The notes below the pieces were generated by a model, which saw nothing but the letters and a program-made list of their open reading frames with translations, had not been told where the DNA came from and searched no databases. Positions 10,202-18,836 of a DNA stretch of 58,141 nucleotides are shown here, in pieces (the stretch's first letter is position 1; each line of letters opens with the position of its first letter). Origin of the DNA: DATDCY01 sp031406795 [NCBI: Candidatus Rokuibacteriota bacterium] (GTDB taxonomy: Bacteria; JAUVQV01); contig JANOHV010000236.1 of the NCBI GenBank assembly GCA_031406795.1, positions 1 through 58,141 on the forward strand. Direction: 5' to 3'. The translations under genes and the position numbers were made by a program.

Positions 10202-11728
10202 TCAATCGGTGCGGGTGGCCTGCCTGACGCGCTCGATCTCGGCGCGGATCATCGCTTCGGCGAGGTCGGGGATGACTTCCCAGGCCACCGATTCGATCAT
10301 CGTGCGGGCAAGATCGCTCACGAGCGGTTCGAGGACCTTTCTGACCGCGGCCTCGATCCGGGAGGCCACCAGGCGCTCGATCTCGGCCTGATCGACCGCC
10401 AGCGTCGCCGCGGGTTCCGGCGGCGGCGCTGGCGCGGGTGCGAGTGCGGGTGCGGATGGGGTTTCGGGTTCGTATGCGGGCAGTTCCGGAGAGGCCTCGA
10501 GGACGGCCGCTGGTTCCGCGGGGAATTCAAGCGGTTCCCTGCGGGCGGTGGAGACTTCCTCGAAAAAGGCTTCATCCTCGAACTGCACCTCGGGCACGGC
10601 TACCGCGCTTTCCTCCCCCAACTCCATGATGTCCGCAGCGGACGCGACGTCGGCTCCGGCGGGGGCGCGGGCCTCCAGAAGATCGCTGGCATTCCCGCGC
10701 AGGCTCACTTCGCTCCAGAGATCCTCGTCGCTCTCCGCTGAAGTCTCCAGTGGCGTAGCGGGAGACGACTGCGAGGCCGGCTGGGCGGCAAGCGTCCCGA
10801 AACGATCGCCCTCCGACTCGCCGAAATCGAAGCCGAAGTCGTCGATTGGCGGCCGCGCGGCCGGTGGCGGCGCCTGGTAGACCGGTGGTGGTGGCGGCGC
10901 TGGCGCCTGAAAGACCGGCGGCGGTGGCGGTGGTGGCGCCTGGTAGACCGGTGGCGGCGGCGGCGCCTGGTACACCGGCTGAGCTGTCGGTGGCGTTACT
11001 GCCACGGGCCGGACCGGCCGGGGAGGAAGCGGTGGCGGCGGAGGGGGAGGAACCGGGCGGTTCTGTGGCGTCGGAATCGGCGGCACCGCCACGGCACTCC
11101 GCTGCTGCACCATGGGTCTTGGCGGGACGATCCCCGGACGCGGCGCCACTGCCGGAATAGGCGCCGCCGGAGGCGGCGATGCAAGGGGCCGTGGCGGTAC
11201 CGGCGTCTGCGCGGCGGCGGGCGTCGACAGAGGGCTGGCCGCCGGTGGTCGCTCCGGCGGGATCGGCATCGGCCGGCTCTCGATGGGAGTGGGTTTCGGC
11301 GCCTCGGGGGCCGCGGGGCGCTGGATGTGCTGCACCGGCGGCTGCGGTGCGGCGGAAACCGCCCGCGAGATCAAGTCCCGGACTTTGGCGACCATTTCCT
11401 GAGACTCGAAAGGCTTGATGATAAAACCATCGGCGCCGCTGGCACGCGCCTGGTCCTCGTCGAAACTCTCGAACGTGCCCTTGAGAAAGAGGAAAGGGAC
11501 GGACTGCAGAAGCGGATCGCGCTTCACCTGCCGACAGAGTTCATACCCGTTCAGACCAGGCATGACGACATCGGAAATGATGATGTCCGGACGCTGTGCG
11601 CGGGCATGCTCGAGGGCCTTGGTGCCGTCGCCTACCGAATCGATCGCAAAATCCTCGTCGGAAAAGGTGAGTTCCACGACCTTCCGGATGGTCACGCTGT
11701 CGTCGGCCAGCAAAATTCTCTGTGTCAT
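10202..11728 (-). CDS. Response regulator with long Pro-rich linker and conserved C-terminal helices
   Basis: A 508-residue protein. Residues 1-125 are a complete CheY-like receiver (LLADDSVTIRKVV; phospho-Asp in IIISDVVMPGLNGYEL; Lys in IIKPFES). Residues about 130-300 are low-complexity Pro/Ala with at least four VYQAP or VFQAP units followed by Pro runs. A Glu/Ala-rich stretch follows. The last 65 residues form amphipathic helices (EIERLVASRIEAAVRKVLEP; SVAWEVIPDLAEAMI), as in delta-proteobacterial receiver proteins of unknown output. The ATG overlaps the cheW-like stop by 4 nt (ATGA). It probably pairs with that CheW protein. Confidence 0.85.
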   Translation of the reverse strand: MTQRILLADDSVTIRKVVELTFSDEDFAIDSVGDGTKALEHARAQRPDIIISDVVMPGLNGYELCRQVKRDPLLQSVPFLFLKGTFESFDEDQARASGADGFIIKPFESQEMVAKVRDLISRAVSAAPQPPVQHIQRPAAPEAPKPTPIESRPMPIPPERPPAASPLSTPAAAQTPVPPRPLASPPPAAPIPAVAPRPGIVPPRPMVQQRSAVAVPPIPTPQNRPVPPPPPPPLPPRPVRPVAVTPPTAQPVYQAPPPPPVYQAPPPPPPPVFQAPAPPPPPVYQAPPPAARPPIDDFGFDFGESEGDRFGTLAAQPASQSSPATPLETSAESDEDLWSEVSLRGNASDLLEARAPAGADVASAADIMELGEESAVAVPEVQFEDEAFFEEVSTARREPLEFPAEPAAVLEASPELPAYEPETPSAPALAPAPAPPPEPAATLAVDQAEIERLVASRIEAAVRKVLEPLVSDLARTMIESVAWEVIPDLAEAMIRAEIERVRQATRTD

Positions 11729-12183
11729 GCCTCTCCAGGCCCCCTTTGTCCGCCCATGGCCGCCGCTCCCGAAAGCGCCGCGGGATCGACGACCAGGCAG
11801 CTGCCATTCGCATGAAGTGCAACGCCGCGAAACGCGTCTTTCACAAACGGTGCAACAAGCGCGGGCAGCGGCCGCATCTCAACCCCCTCGACAATGCCCT
11901 CAACGCTGTCAACCATGAGCGCAACCGGTCCCCCGCCGCTGCGGACGACGATCACCGCCGGCGTCGTCATCGCGGCCGCCAAACCGCTGCAGTTCCCCCA
12001 AAGCACCCGCACGTCGACCGCGGCCACCGCGGAGCCGTGAAACACCTGCGTGCAGTCGCTCGAACCACTGCAATCGGCCGGCTCTTGAACACCAAGAACA
12101 TCCTCCAGGAACACCGCAAAGCGCCCCGAGCCGACGCGGAACGTCAACAGACGCCCCGTCTGCTTCGACCCTTCAGCGACCAT
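11725..12183 (-). CDS. CheW-like scaffold protein
   Basis: A 152-residue CheW domain protein. GRLLTFRVGSGRFAVFLEDV at the N terminus and the later segment PAVIVVRSGGGPVALMVDSVEGIVEG match the CheW beta-barrel family that couples receptors to CheA-type kinases. No receptor or CheA gene lies nearby. It is first in an apparent operon with the Pro-rich receiver gene (4-nt overlap) and possibly valS-nadC-coaX. An AAGGGGAAG site precedes the ATG and a good promoter lies at 12201-12229. Confidence 0.88.
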   Translation of the reverse strand: MVAEGSKQTGRLLTFRVGSGRFAVFLEDVLGVQEPADCSGSSDCTQVFHGSAVAAVDVRVLWGNCSGLAAAMTTPAVIVVRSGGGPVALMVDSVEGIVEGVEMRPLPALVAPFVKDAFRGVALHANGSCLVVDPAALSGAAAMGGQRGPGEA

Positions 12184-12200
12184 CGCTCTTCCCCTTGATG

Positions 12201-12229
12201 TTCATAATGCCTTTCCCCCGGAGTGTCAA
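12201..12229 (-). promoter_or_regulatory. Sigma-70-type promoter of the CheW-like gene
   Basis: Minus strand TTGACA (12229-12224), 17-bp spacer, TATGAA (12206-12201), 18 bp upstream of the ATG at 12183. Confidence 0.75.
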
Positions 12230-12348
12230 GTCTGCCGGGGCGAGAACACAGCCGGACCGGGCCGATATGCCGCGGTGCAGCGGATTTCCGCGCGCCTTTC
12301 GCGACGGCCGCCCCGTGCACTTCGCGCCCCGAGATGTCTCCCCCAATC

Positions 12349-13374
12349 TCAGATGATCGGCCAGGGTCGGGGAATGAACAAGCGTTCGTAAGTCTGCACC
12401 ACGAAACGATCGGTCATGCCGGCCAGGAAGTCGCCGACGGCACGCGCGGCGCCTTCCTCGGCGGCGATCCGCGCGTAATCCGCCCCCATCAGCTCGACGC
12501 AGCCGAGGTAGTGTTCGTAGAGGTCACGGAGGATCTTGGCCGCCTTGAGAAACTCGGTGCGCGTCCCCGGGTTGAAATAGACCCGGGCGTACAGGAACTC
12601 GCGCAATTCCGCGCAGTCCTGCTCGAGTTGCGGGCTCATCGCGACGTGCGAGTATTCCACCCGCAGGGTCTCCCCGATGATGTCGCTCACCATGGCGCCG
12701 ATCCGGTCGCCGTGGGTCGGCCCGACCCGACCGATCGGCCCGCACGGCAAGTCGGCAAGAGCGATGACCCCGGCGCGAAGGGCGTCGTCGATGTCGTGAT
12801 TGATATAGGCCACCAGATCGGCCAGCCGCACGATCTGTGCCTCGAGCGTCGCCGCCGGAGCGACGATGGGCCCGAGCCCCTTGGAGTGGGTGCGGATCCC
12901 GTCGATCACCTCGAGCGTCAGATTCAGTCCACGACCGTCGCGCTCGAGACGCTCGACCACCCGGACGCTCTGGTCGACGTGGGAGAAGCCCCCCGGCAGG
13001 ATGGCGCGGAGGCCCTTCTCGCCCGCGTGCCCGAACGGGGTGTGGCCGAGGTCGTGACCGAGCGCGATCGCCTCGGTCAGGTCCTCGTTCAGGCGCAAGG
13101 CCCGCGCCACCGTCCGCGCGACTTGCGCGACCTCGAGGGTGTGCGTCAGTCGCGTGCGGTAGTGGTCACCCTGCGGCGAGAGAAAGACCTGCGTCTTGTG
13201 TTTGAGTCGGCGGAAGGACTTGGCGTGCAGGATCCGATCCCGGTCGCGCTGGAAATCCGTGCGCAGTGGACAGGGCGCCTCGGGGAGCGCGCGGCCCCGG
13301 CTTTCGGCCGCGCGGGCGGCGCGCGGGTGCAGCACGGCGCTCTCGGTCCCCTCGCTCTGCTCTCTGATGCTCAC
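12349..13374 (-). CDS. dGTPase-like deoxynucleoside triphosphate triphosphohydrolase
   Basis: HD-superfamily enzyme that splits dNTPs into deoxynucleoside and triphosphate. The 341-residue length fits the short dGTPase-like type-2 group better than E. coli Dgt (about 500). Metal ligands are visible in TRLTHTLEVAQVARTVAR and in ALGHDLGHTPFGHAGE (HD motif), with a later Asp in LADLVAYINHDIDD. The start is GTG 13374 with GAGGGG upstream. It lies 10 bases after the DUF362 gene stop, so the two are likely co-transcribed. Confidence 0.93.
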   Translation of the reverse strand: MSIREQSEGTESAVLHPRAARAAESRGRALPEAPCPLRTDFQRDRDRILHAKSFRRLKHKTQVFLSPQGDHYRTRLTHTLEVAQVARTVARALRLNEDLTEAIALGHDLGHTPFGHAGEKGLRAILPGGFSHVDQSVRVVERLERDGRGLNLTLEVIDGIRTHSKGLGPIVAPAATLEAQIVRLADLVAYINHDIDDALRAGVIALADLPCGPIGRVGPTHGDRIGAMVSDIIGETLRVEYSHVAMSPQLEQDCAELREFLYARVYFNPGTRTEFLKAAKILRDLYEHYLGCVELMGADYARIAAEEGAARAVGDFLAGMTDRFVVQTYERLFIPRPWPII

Positions 13375-13384
13375 GGCCCCTCGC

Positions 13385-14521
13385 TCAGATCTTCACTAGC
13401 TCGTAGGATCTCGTGCCGAGACCTATTGTCTCAGCGTAGTCCAGCTGGATCCCCCAGTCGACCTTCGGTGCGGCCGCGCGGAACTTGTCCGCACCGGGCC
13501 CAAGCAGCGCGGTGTGGCTCGAGAGGGGATGACCGGGCTGCTCGTTCACCAGATCGACCGAAGCCTGATCGACGGCAACCGGGTCGGTCGAGGCGAGAAT
13601 GCCGATGTCGGGAACCAGCGGCGTGTCGGCGAAGGGGTAGCAGTCGCAGAGGGGCGAGATCTGCAGCAGAAAATTGACGAAGACCGCCCGGTCGCGCTTG
13701 GGGGCGATCGCGCCGAAAGCGTACTCGACCAGCCGCTCCTGCATGCCGCGCAGGTCCTGGTTCCAGTCGATCTGGATTGCGCCGGCCGGGCAGGTCGGCA
13801 GACAGGCGCCGCAGCCGCTGCAGCGTTCCGGGTCGATCGCGACCTTCCGCTCCTCCCCGGTCGGACGAATCGCGCCGAAGGCGCACCAGCGGATGCAGCT
13901 GTGGCAGGCGGTGCAGGTTTCCGTCTTGACCCGCGGATTGGTCGTCGAGTGCATGCTGAGCTTGCCGTGGCGCGAGGCGGTCCCCATGCCGAAATTCTTC
14001 AGCGTGCCTCCGAAGCCGCTCATCTCGTGGCCCTTGAAATGCGTGATGCCGACGATCGCGTCGGCGTCGACGATCTCGGGGGCGATCTCGACCTCGCGAT
14101 AGTGCTTGAGATCGACCCGGACCGGTGCGAAGCGGTTGCCCCGCAGGCCGCCGCCGATGACGACCGGGGCCCCGACGGCCGACCAGTCGAAACCGTTGGC
14201 GATCGCCGTTTCGTAGTGGCTCGCCGACTCGCCGCGGCTGCCGACGTACAGGGTGTTCGTATCGATCAGGAAGGGCCGGGCGCCGGCGCCGCGCACCCGC
14301 TCCACGATGCGGCGCACGTACACCGGTCGCACGTAGGCGGTGTTTCCGAGTTCGCCGAAATGGATCTTGAGGGCCACCAGGTGCTTGCGGCCGACCCGCT
14401 CCTCGAGCCCGGCCTTGGACAACAGCAGTTCGAGCTTCGCGAGAATATTCTGCTTCGTGGTGCTGCGCAGGTCCGCGAACCAGACCTGCGCTGGCACTCT
14501 CCCGATCTGGTCTTCGGCCAT
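13385..14521 (-). CDS. DUF362 family protein with two 4Fe-4S clusters
   Basis: A 378-residue soluble iron-sulfur protein. The DUF362 domain covers about residues 10-180 and 260-378 (ALKIHFGELGNTAYVRP; GITHFKGHEMSGFGGTLKN). Inserted between is a bacterial ferredoxin module with CTACHSCIRWC and CSGCGACLPTC, enough ligands for two [4Fe-4S] clusters. The reaction is unknown; an electron-transfer or redox role is inferred. It has a promoter at 14563-14591 and a GGAGGGG site directly before the ATG. The dGTPase-like gene follows. Confidence 0.9.
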   Translation of the reverse strand: MAEDQIGRVPAQVWFADLRSTTKQNILAKLELLLSKAGLEERVGRKHLVALKIHFGELGNTAYVRPVYVRRIVERVRGAGARPFLIDTNTLYVGSRGESASHYETAIANGFDWSAVGAPVVIGGGLRGNRFAPVRVDLKHYREVEIAPEIVDADAIVGITHFKGHEMSGFGGTLKNFGMGTASRHGKLSMHSTTNPRVKTETCTACHSCIRWCAFGAIRPTGEERKVAIDPERCSGCGACLPTCPAGAIQIDWNQDLRGMQERLVEYAFGAIAPKRDRAVFVNFLLQISPLCDCYPFADTPLVPDIGILASTDPVAVDQASVDLVNEQPGHPLSSHTALLGPGADKFRAAAPKVDWGIQLDYAETIGLGTRSYELVKI

Positions 14522-14562
14522 CAGCCCCTCCCCCGTTGTGCCCCGGGCGCAATTGACGCCGC

Positions 14563-14591
14563 ATTCTCGCCCCGGAAGTCCCCGGAATCAA
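14563..14591 (-). promoter_or_regulatory. Promoter of the DUF362-dGTPase pair
   Basis: Minus strand TTGATT (14591-14586), 17-bp spacer, GAGAAT (14568-14563). Confidence 0.5.
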
Positions 14592-14611
14592 GTCTCACCG
14601 CACCGGCCCAA

Positions 14612-14632
14612 ATCCGCGCGTAACGCGCGGAA
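14612..14632 (-). terminator. Hairpin after the TldE gene
   Basis: CCGCGCG-TAA-CGCGCGG (14614-14630) lies directly after the TldE stop. On the minus strand it is followed by a short T-run (ATTTGG). The T tract is weak. Confidence 0.45.
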
Positions 14633-14643
14633 CCGACTCGCCG

Positions 14644-15975
14644 CTAGGAACTGAGATCGAGGGCGGAAATCAGGACCGAGGGCGCCGCGACCGACCCGAA
14701 GAACCGCAAGTCGTCGCCGACTTCGGCGATCGACGCGAAGAGCACTCCGAGATTGCCCGCGATCGTCGCGCCCCGAAAGGGACGGCGTCGACCCTTTTCG
14801 CAGATGAACCCGGATGCGCCGACCGAAAAATCTCCGGAAACGGGGTTCATGGTGTGCGCCCCGAGGATGTCGTCGACGAGAACGATCGTCCCCGCCGTAC
14901 GTGCCCAGACCTCGGGGGATTGTGGCCCCGGTTGCAGCACGAGATTTCCCGGCCGCGGCAGCGGCAGCGACTCGAAGCCGCCGCGGAAGCCGTTGCCGGT
15001 GGGGTCCACCCCCATCCGGTGCGCGGTCTCCAGCGAGTGCAGGTAACCGCTGAGCACCCCGGCATCGATCAGGACCTTGCGGCGCGTCGGCTGGCCTTCG
15101 TCGTCGCAGGGCGCCGAGCCGGGGGCGCGCGGCAGCGTGGGGTCGTCGATGATGCTGACCGCCGACGAAGCTACGCCGACGCCGACCTTTCCGGCCCAGA
15201 GCGAACGGCCCTTGAGCACCGCATCCGCGGAGAGCGTCGTGCCGAGCAGCGCCAGGAACTCGGCGACAACCTCGCGGTCCAGGATCACCGGCTGGCGACC
15301 CGCCGCGGCGCGGCCGGCGCCGAGTCGCGACACGGCCTTGCTCGCGGCTGCCGTGCCGATGTCTCCCCACGGCAGCGCTCCGCGGGAGGTGGCGACATCG
15401 GATTCCCACCCGAGTTCGGACTGACCGTCGCGTTCGGCGACCACGCCCGCGGCCAGCGAGAACGAACTGCGACGGTAGGCGGCGTCGGTCCCCGTGCTCG
15501 AGCGCACGATCGTCTCGCGCTGCCCGGAACGCACGCTCACGCTCTTGATGCGGCGCACCGCGGGGTCGGTCGACCGCGCCTGCGCGATGATCCGCTCGAG
15601 GCAGGCGCGGTCGTCGGCGACGGTGAAGGCGAGCCCCGGCGCGTCGAAGATGCCCAGGTCGTCCTTCAGCGCCACGCCGCGCAGGGTGGGAAAGGCCGGC
15701 AGTTCGGCAAGCCTGGCCGACTCCACCGCGCGCACCGCAAGCCGTTGCAGGCCGCTGCTCGTGAAGTCCTGTCCATACGCGAAGCCCGCCTTGCGGCCGA
15801 CGAACACCCGCAATCCCAGCCCGGCGGCCTCAGAGCCGCGATACGATTCCAGGCCGCTGTCGGCGTACTCCACCGCCCGACCGCTCGCGGTGACCCGGAA
15901 AGCCTCCGCGCGCTTCGCGCCGGCGACCCGTGCCTGCCGCAACGCCTCACCGAGCACTTCGATTTCACGTTTCAC
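14644..15975 (-). CDS. pmbA: TldE/PmbA-family protein, metalloprotease accessory subunit
   Basis: A 443-residue member of the TldD/TldE family, which forms a heterodimeric metalloprotease trimming short unfolded peptides. The TldE type is indicated by the absence of the HExxxH zinc motif found in TldD, together with family features such as DDEGQPTRRKVLIDAGVLSG and the C-terminal glycine-rich stretch (GDFSVGASGFICEKG). The start is GTG 15975 with GGAGG 6 nt upstream. It stands alone between gpsA (divergent) and the DUF362 gene; no tldD is in the window. Confidence 0.92.
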   Translation of the reverse strand: MKREIEVLGEALRQARVAGAKRAEAFRVTASGRAVEYADSGLESYRGSEAAGLGLRVFVGRKAGFAYGQDFTSSGLQRLAVRAVESARLAELPAFPTLRGVALKDDLGIFDAPGLAFTVADDRACLERIIAQARSTDPAVRRIKSVSVRSGQRETIVRSSTGTDAAYRRSSFSLAAGVVAERDGQSELGWESDVATSRGALPWGDIGTAAASKAVSRLGAGRAAAGRQPVILDREVVAEFLALLGTTLSADAVLKGRSLWAGKVGVGVASSAVSIIDDPTLPRAPGSAPCDDEGQPTRRKVLIDAGVLSGYLHSLETAHRMGVDPTGNGFRGGFESLPLPRPGNLVLQPGPQSPEVWARTAGTIVLVDDILGAHTMNPVSGDFSVGASGFICEKGRRRPFRGATIAGNLGVLFASIAEVGDDLRFFGSVAAPSVLISALDLSS

Positions 15976-15997
15976 CCCGGACCTCCGCCACGTGCGC

Positions 15998-16026
15998 TTG
16001 ACAGTCTTTCGGACCCAGTGTTACAG
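15998..16026 (+). promoter_or_regulatory. Sigma-70-type promoter of gpsA
   Basis: Consensus TTGACA (15998-16003), 17-bp spacer, TTACAG (16021-16026). An imperfect dyad GTTACA-GAAG-TGTACC covers the -10 and could be an operator. Confidence 0.65.
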
Positions 16027-16060
16027 AAGTGTACCATCTTACCCAGGAGGGTACGCGCGA

Positions 16061-17080
16061 ATGAAGAAGCGGAATTGTGCGAGCCGCGTCGCAGTCATCG
16101 GCGCCGGAAGCTGGGGCACCACGCTGGCGAATCACCTCGCCGGCCGCGGCCTTGCGGTCCGACTCTGGGCCTTTGAAGCCGAAGTCGTCGACGCGATTAC
16201 GCGCAGTCGCGAAAACGCCGTCTTCCTGCCGGGAGTCCGCCTGCACCCGGCCCTCGAGGCCGGCGGTTCGCTCGACGAGGTTCTGACCGGGGCCGACCTC
16301 GCGCTGTTCGTCACCCCGTCGCACGTCGCCCGGGGCATCCTGCTCGAGGCGCGGCAGTATCTCCCCCGGCAGATCCCGGTCGTCGTTGCGTCCAAGGGGA
16401 TCGAGACCGATTCGCTCAATACGATGGCCGGCGTCTTCGCGGAGATTCTTGACGCGGGCGGACACCAGCTCGCGTTTCTCTCCGGGCCGAGCTTTGCCCG
16501 CGAAGTCGCGGCCGGACTGCCGACGGCGGTCACGGTCGCCAGCCGCGACGGCGCGACCGCGCGGCTGGCGCAGGCGAGTTTCAGCACCGAAGCCTTCCGC
16601 GTCTACACCACTGACGATGTCGTCGGGGTCGAGATCGGCGGTGCGCTCAAGAATGTGATCGCGATCGCCGCGGGGATCGGCGACGGCCTCGGCCTCGGTC
16701 ACAACGCCCGCTCCGCGCTGATTACCCGCGGCCTGGCCGAGATGACGCGCCTCGGCGTGGCTCTCGGGGCAAGGGCCTCGACGTTTGCCGGTTTGGCCGG
16801 TCTCGGCGATCTGGTGCTGACGTGCACGGGGGACCTTTCACGCAACCGTTCGCTCGGCATGGCACTCGCGGCCGGACGCTCGCTGCACGACATCCAGACC
16901 GCAACGCGCACGGTTGCGGAAGGCGTGCGAACAACCGCCGCCGCGGTCAAGCTCGCCGCGCGCACCGGGGTCGAGCTGCCAATCGCGGCCCAGGTCCACC
17001 GGGTGCTGTTCGACGGCGTCACCCCCCGCGTGGCTCTCCAGGAGCTCATGACCCGCACCCTGAAGGACGAAACGGGTTAG
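16061..17080 (+). CDS. gpsA: Glycerol-3-phosphate dehydrogenase [NAD(P)+]
   Basis: Reduces dihydroxyacetone phosphate to sn-glycerol-3-phosphate for phospholipid synthesis. The 339-residue product has the N-terminal Rossmann motif VIGAGSWGTTLANHLA, the substrate motif SGPSFAREVAAGLPTAV, the catalytic Lys segment GGALKNVIAIAAGIGDG, and the C-terminal motif GLGDLVLTCTGDLSRNR. ATG 16061 is chosen because AGGAGG sits 10 nt upstream and the promoter lies between it and the longer open frame. The product feeds PlsY (38393). Confidence 0.97.
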   Translation: MKKRNCASRVAVIGAGSWGTTLANHLAGRGLAVRLWAFEAEVVDAITRSRENAVFLPGVRLHPALEAGGSLDEVLTGADLALFVTPSHVARGILLEARQYLPRQIPVVVASKGIETDSLNTMAGVFAEILDAGGHQLAFLSGPSFAREVAAGLPTAVTVASRDGATARLAQASFSTEAFRVYTTDDVVGVEIGGALKNVIAIAAGIGDGLGLGHNARSALITRGLAEMTRLGVALGARASTFAGLAGLGDLVLTCTGDLSRNRSLGMALAAGRSLHDIQTATRTVAEGVRTTAAAVKLAARTGVELPIAAQVHRVLFDGVTPRVALQELMTRTLKDETG

Positions 17081-17143
17081 CCCGGGTCGCTTAGGCAATT
17101 CACCACGTTCCTGAAACAACGTGAACGTGCTGCCGACCCGGGC
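17080..17143. terminator. Bidirectional hairpin between convergent gpsA and accD
   Basis: Ten-bp inverted repeat GCCCGGGTCG (17080-17089) and CGACCCGGGC (17134-17143), enclosing a second arm ACGTT...AACGT. It fills most of the 68-bp convergent gap, so it probably ends transcription from both sides. Confidence 0.6.
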
Positions 17144-17148
17144 GAATG

Positions 17149-18057
17149 CTAATTCGCGAAGAATTCGAGGAGGCGGGAGACCGTTTCGCGGAGTTTCGCC
17201 CGTTCGCTCACCAGGTCGATCAGGCCGTGGGCCAGCAGGAATTCCGAGCGCTGGAAGCCCTCGGGGAGTGTCCCGCCGATCGTCTGCTCGATGACCCGCG
17301 GGCCGGCAAACCCGATCAGGGCCCGCGGCTCGGCGATGATGACGTCGCCGAGCATCGCGAAACTCGCGCTCACGCCGCCCGTGGTCGGGTCGGCGAGGAT
17401 CGACAGGTACGGCAGCCCGGCCTTGCCCAGTTTCGCCAGGGCGGTCGCCGTCTTGGCCATCTGCATCAGCGAGTAGAGCCCCTCCTGCATCCGCGCGCCG
17501 CCGGAACAGGAGACGATGACCAGCGGGGTGCGCGAGGCCAGCGCGCGCTCGGTGGCGCGGACGATCCGCTCGCCGACGACGCTGCCCATGCTGCCGCCCA
17601 TGAAATCGAACTCGAACGCGCAGACCTGCAGCGGACGCCCGAGGATCGTGGCCTCGCCGCAGAGGATCGCCTCGGTGCTTTTGCTCTTCCGCGCGGCATC
17701 GCGCGCCCGCTCCGCGTAGCGCCGCGAGTCTTTGAACCGTAGCGGGTCCTCCGGGGCGACGCCTTCGTCGTGGGGGGTGAAACTGCCCTCGTCGACGAGG
17801 AGCCGCACCCGCTCCCGGGCCCCGATCCGGAAATGATGCGAGCACTTCGGGCAGACGCGCTGATTGCGCTCGACTTCCTTGCGGTAGATGATTTCGCGGC
17901 ACCCCGGGCAGATGATCCAGAGCCCCTCCGGCACGCGCGGCTGCCGGCTGCCGCCCTCCCCGCTCCGCCGCACTCCCGTGACCTCGGCGCCGCCGACTTC
18001 CGCGCCGGCCGGCAGGCCTTGCGAACCGGGATCCTCACCGCTCTCCCGCTGCCCCAC
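17149..18057 (-). CDS. accD: Acetyl-CoA carboxylase carboxyltransferase subunit beta
   Basis: Beta half of the carboxyltransferase that makes malonyl-CoA for fatty acid synthesis. The 302-residue product has the zinc ribbon (CPGC and CPKC near residues 45-70) and the carboxyltransferase core ([52 protein letters not shown]). GTG 18057 is chosen over ATG 18075, because a strong AAGGGAGG lies inside the first codons of the longer frame, 7 nt before the GTG. The ATG itself overlaps the MBL gene stop as ATGA but has no ribosome-binding site. It is last in the trpB2-crp-MBL-accD string. Confidence 0.95.
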   Translation of the reverse strand: MGQRESGEDPGSQGLPAGAEVGGAEVTGVRRSGEGGSRQPRVPEGLWIICPGCREIIYRKEVERNQRVCPKCSHHFRIGARERVRLLVDEGSFTPHDEGVAPEDPLRFKDSRRYAERARDAARKSKSTEAILCGEATILGRPLQVCAFEFDFMGGSMGSVVGERIVRATERALASRTPLVIVSCSGGARMQEGLYSLMQMAKTATALAKLGKAGLPYLSILADPTTGGVSASFAMLGDVIIAEPRALIGFAGPRVIEQTIGGTLPEGFQRSEFLLAHGLIDLVSERAKLRETVSRLLEFFAN

Positions 18058-18071
18058 GTCCGGACCTCCCT

Positions 18072-18836
18072 TCATGAAAACGTGTAGATCCGCCCCTGGT
18101 GGAGCATCTCCACCGGGCGGCTGAGTCCCGCGAGCTCCTCGGCGATGGCCGGCAGGTGCAGCGGTTTCATGTGGTAGAGATAGATCGGCACCTCGCGGCG
18201 ATCCAGCAGCTCGAGTTCGCGCTCGAGCAGGGTGGGCGTGAGGTGGCCGCTGGCCAGCGCGACTTCCTCCATGCCGCTGGGGAACGAGCACTCCACGATC
18301 ACCGCCTTGAGATCGGGGAGCTTGCGGGCGACCTTCCAGATGGCCGCCGTGGGGCCGGTGTCGCCGCTGTAGAGGACCGCGGTGCCCGGCTCGCGCAGGA
18401 TGTACCCGGTCGCCGGAACCGGGTGGTTGACCCGCACCGGCCGCAGCGAGAGACCGCAGACGCGCGAGTAACGACCCTCGGGAATGACCCGGTATTCCAG
18501 TGTCGGCTCGCGTCGCGACGGGATGCGGGTGAAGTCCGGCCAGATGCGGTCGTTGAACAGATTGCGCCGCAGTCCGGCGACGACCTCGGCCACCCCGGTG
18601 ACGACGAGCGGTTGCGGCGTCCGGCCGGCGCGGTTGTCGACGAGAAAGGCCAGTTCCTTGACGTGATCGAGGTGGATGTGACTGATGCAGACTTCGCTGA
18701 TGCCCAGCTGCTCCTCCCAGGTCAGGACCGAGGACGCCGTCCCGGACTCGAGCAGCAACCGGCCGTTCACGAGAAAACCGCTGCTGTGATACCCGGGCAA
18801 TTCGCTGCCGTAGCAGCCGGCGACCTTGATGATCAC
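18072..18836 (-). CDS. MBL-fold hydrolase, class II cyclic-nucleotide phosphodiesterase/RNase Z-like
   Basis: A 254-residue metallo-beta-lactamase-fold enzyme. The metal motif is HIHLDH ([18 protein letters not shown]), followed by [12 protein letters not shown], an Asp-containing YSGDTGPT and a late His in YLYHMKP. The HxHxDH followed by xEL resembles class II 3',5'-cyclic-nucleotide phosphodiesterases; RNase Z-like enzymes are the alternative. GTG 18836 overlaps the upstream Crp-like stop as GTGA, so translation is coupled. The pairing with a cNMP-binding-type protein makes cyclic nucleotide hydrolysis an attractive inference. Confidence 0.85.
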   Translation of the reverse strand: MIIKVAGCYGSELPGYHSSGFLVNGRLLLESGTASSVLTWEEQLGISEVCISHIHLDHVKELAFLVDNRAGRTPQPLVVTGVAEVVAGLRRNLFNDRIWPDFTRIPSRREPTLEYRVIPEGRYSRVCGLSLRPVRVNHPVPATGYILREPGTAVLYSGDTGPTAAIWKVARKLPDLKAVIVECSFPSGMEEVALASGHLTPTLLERELELLDRREVPIYLYHMKPLHLPAIAEELAGLSRPVEMLHQGRIYTFS

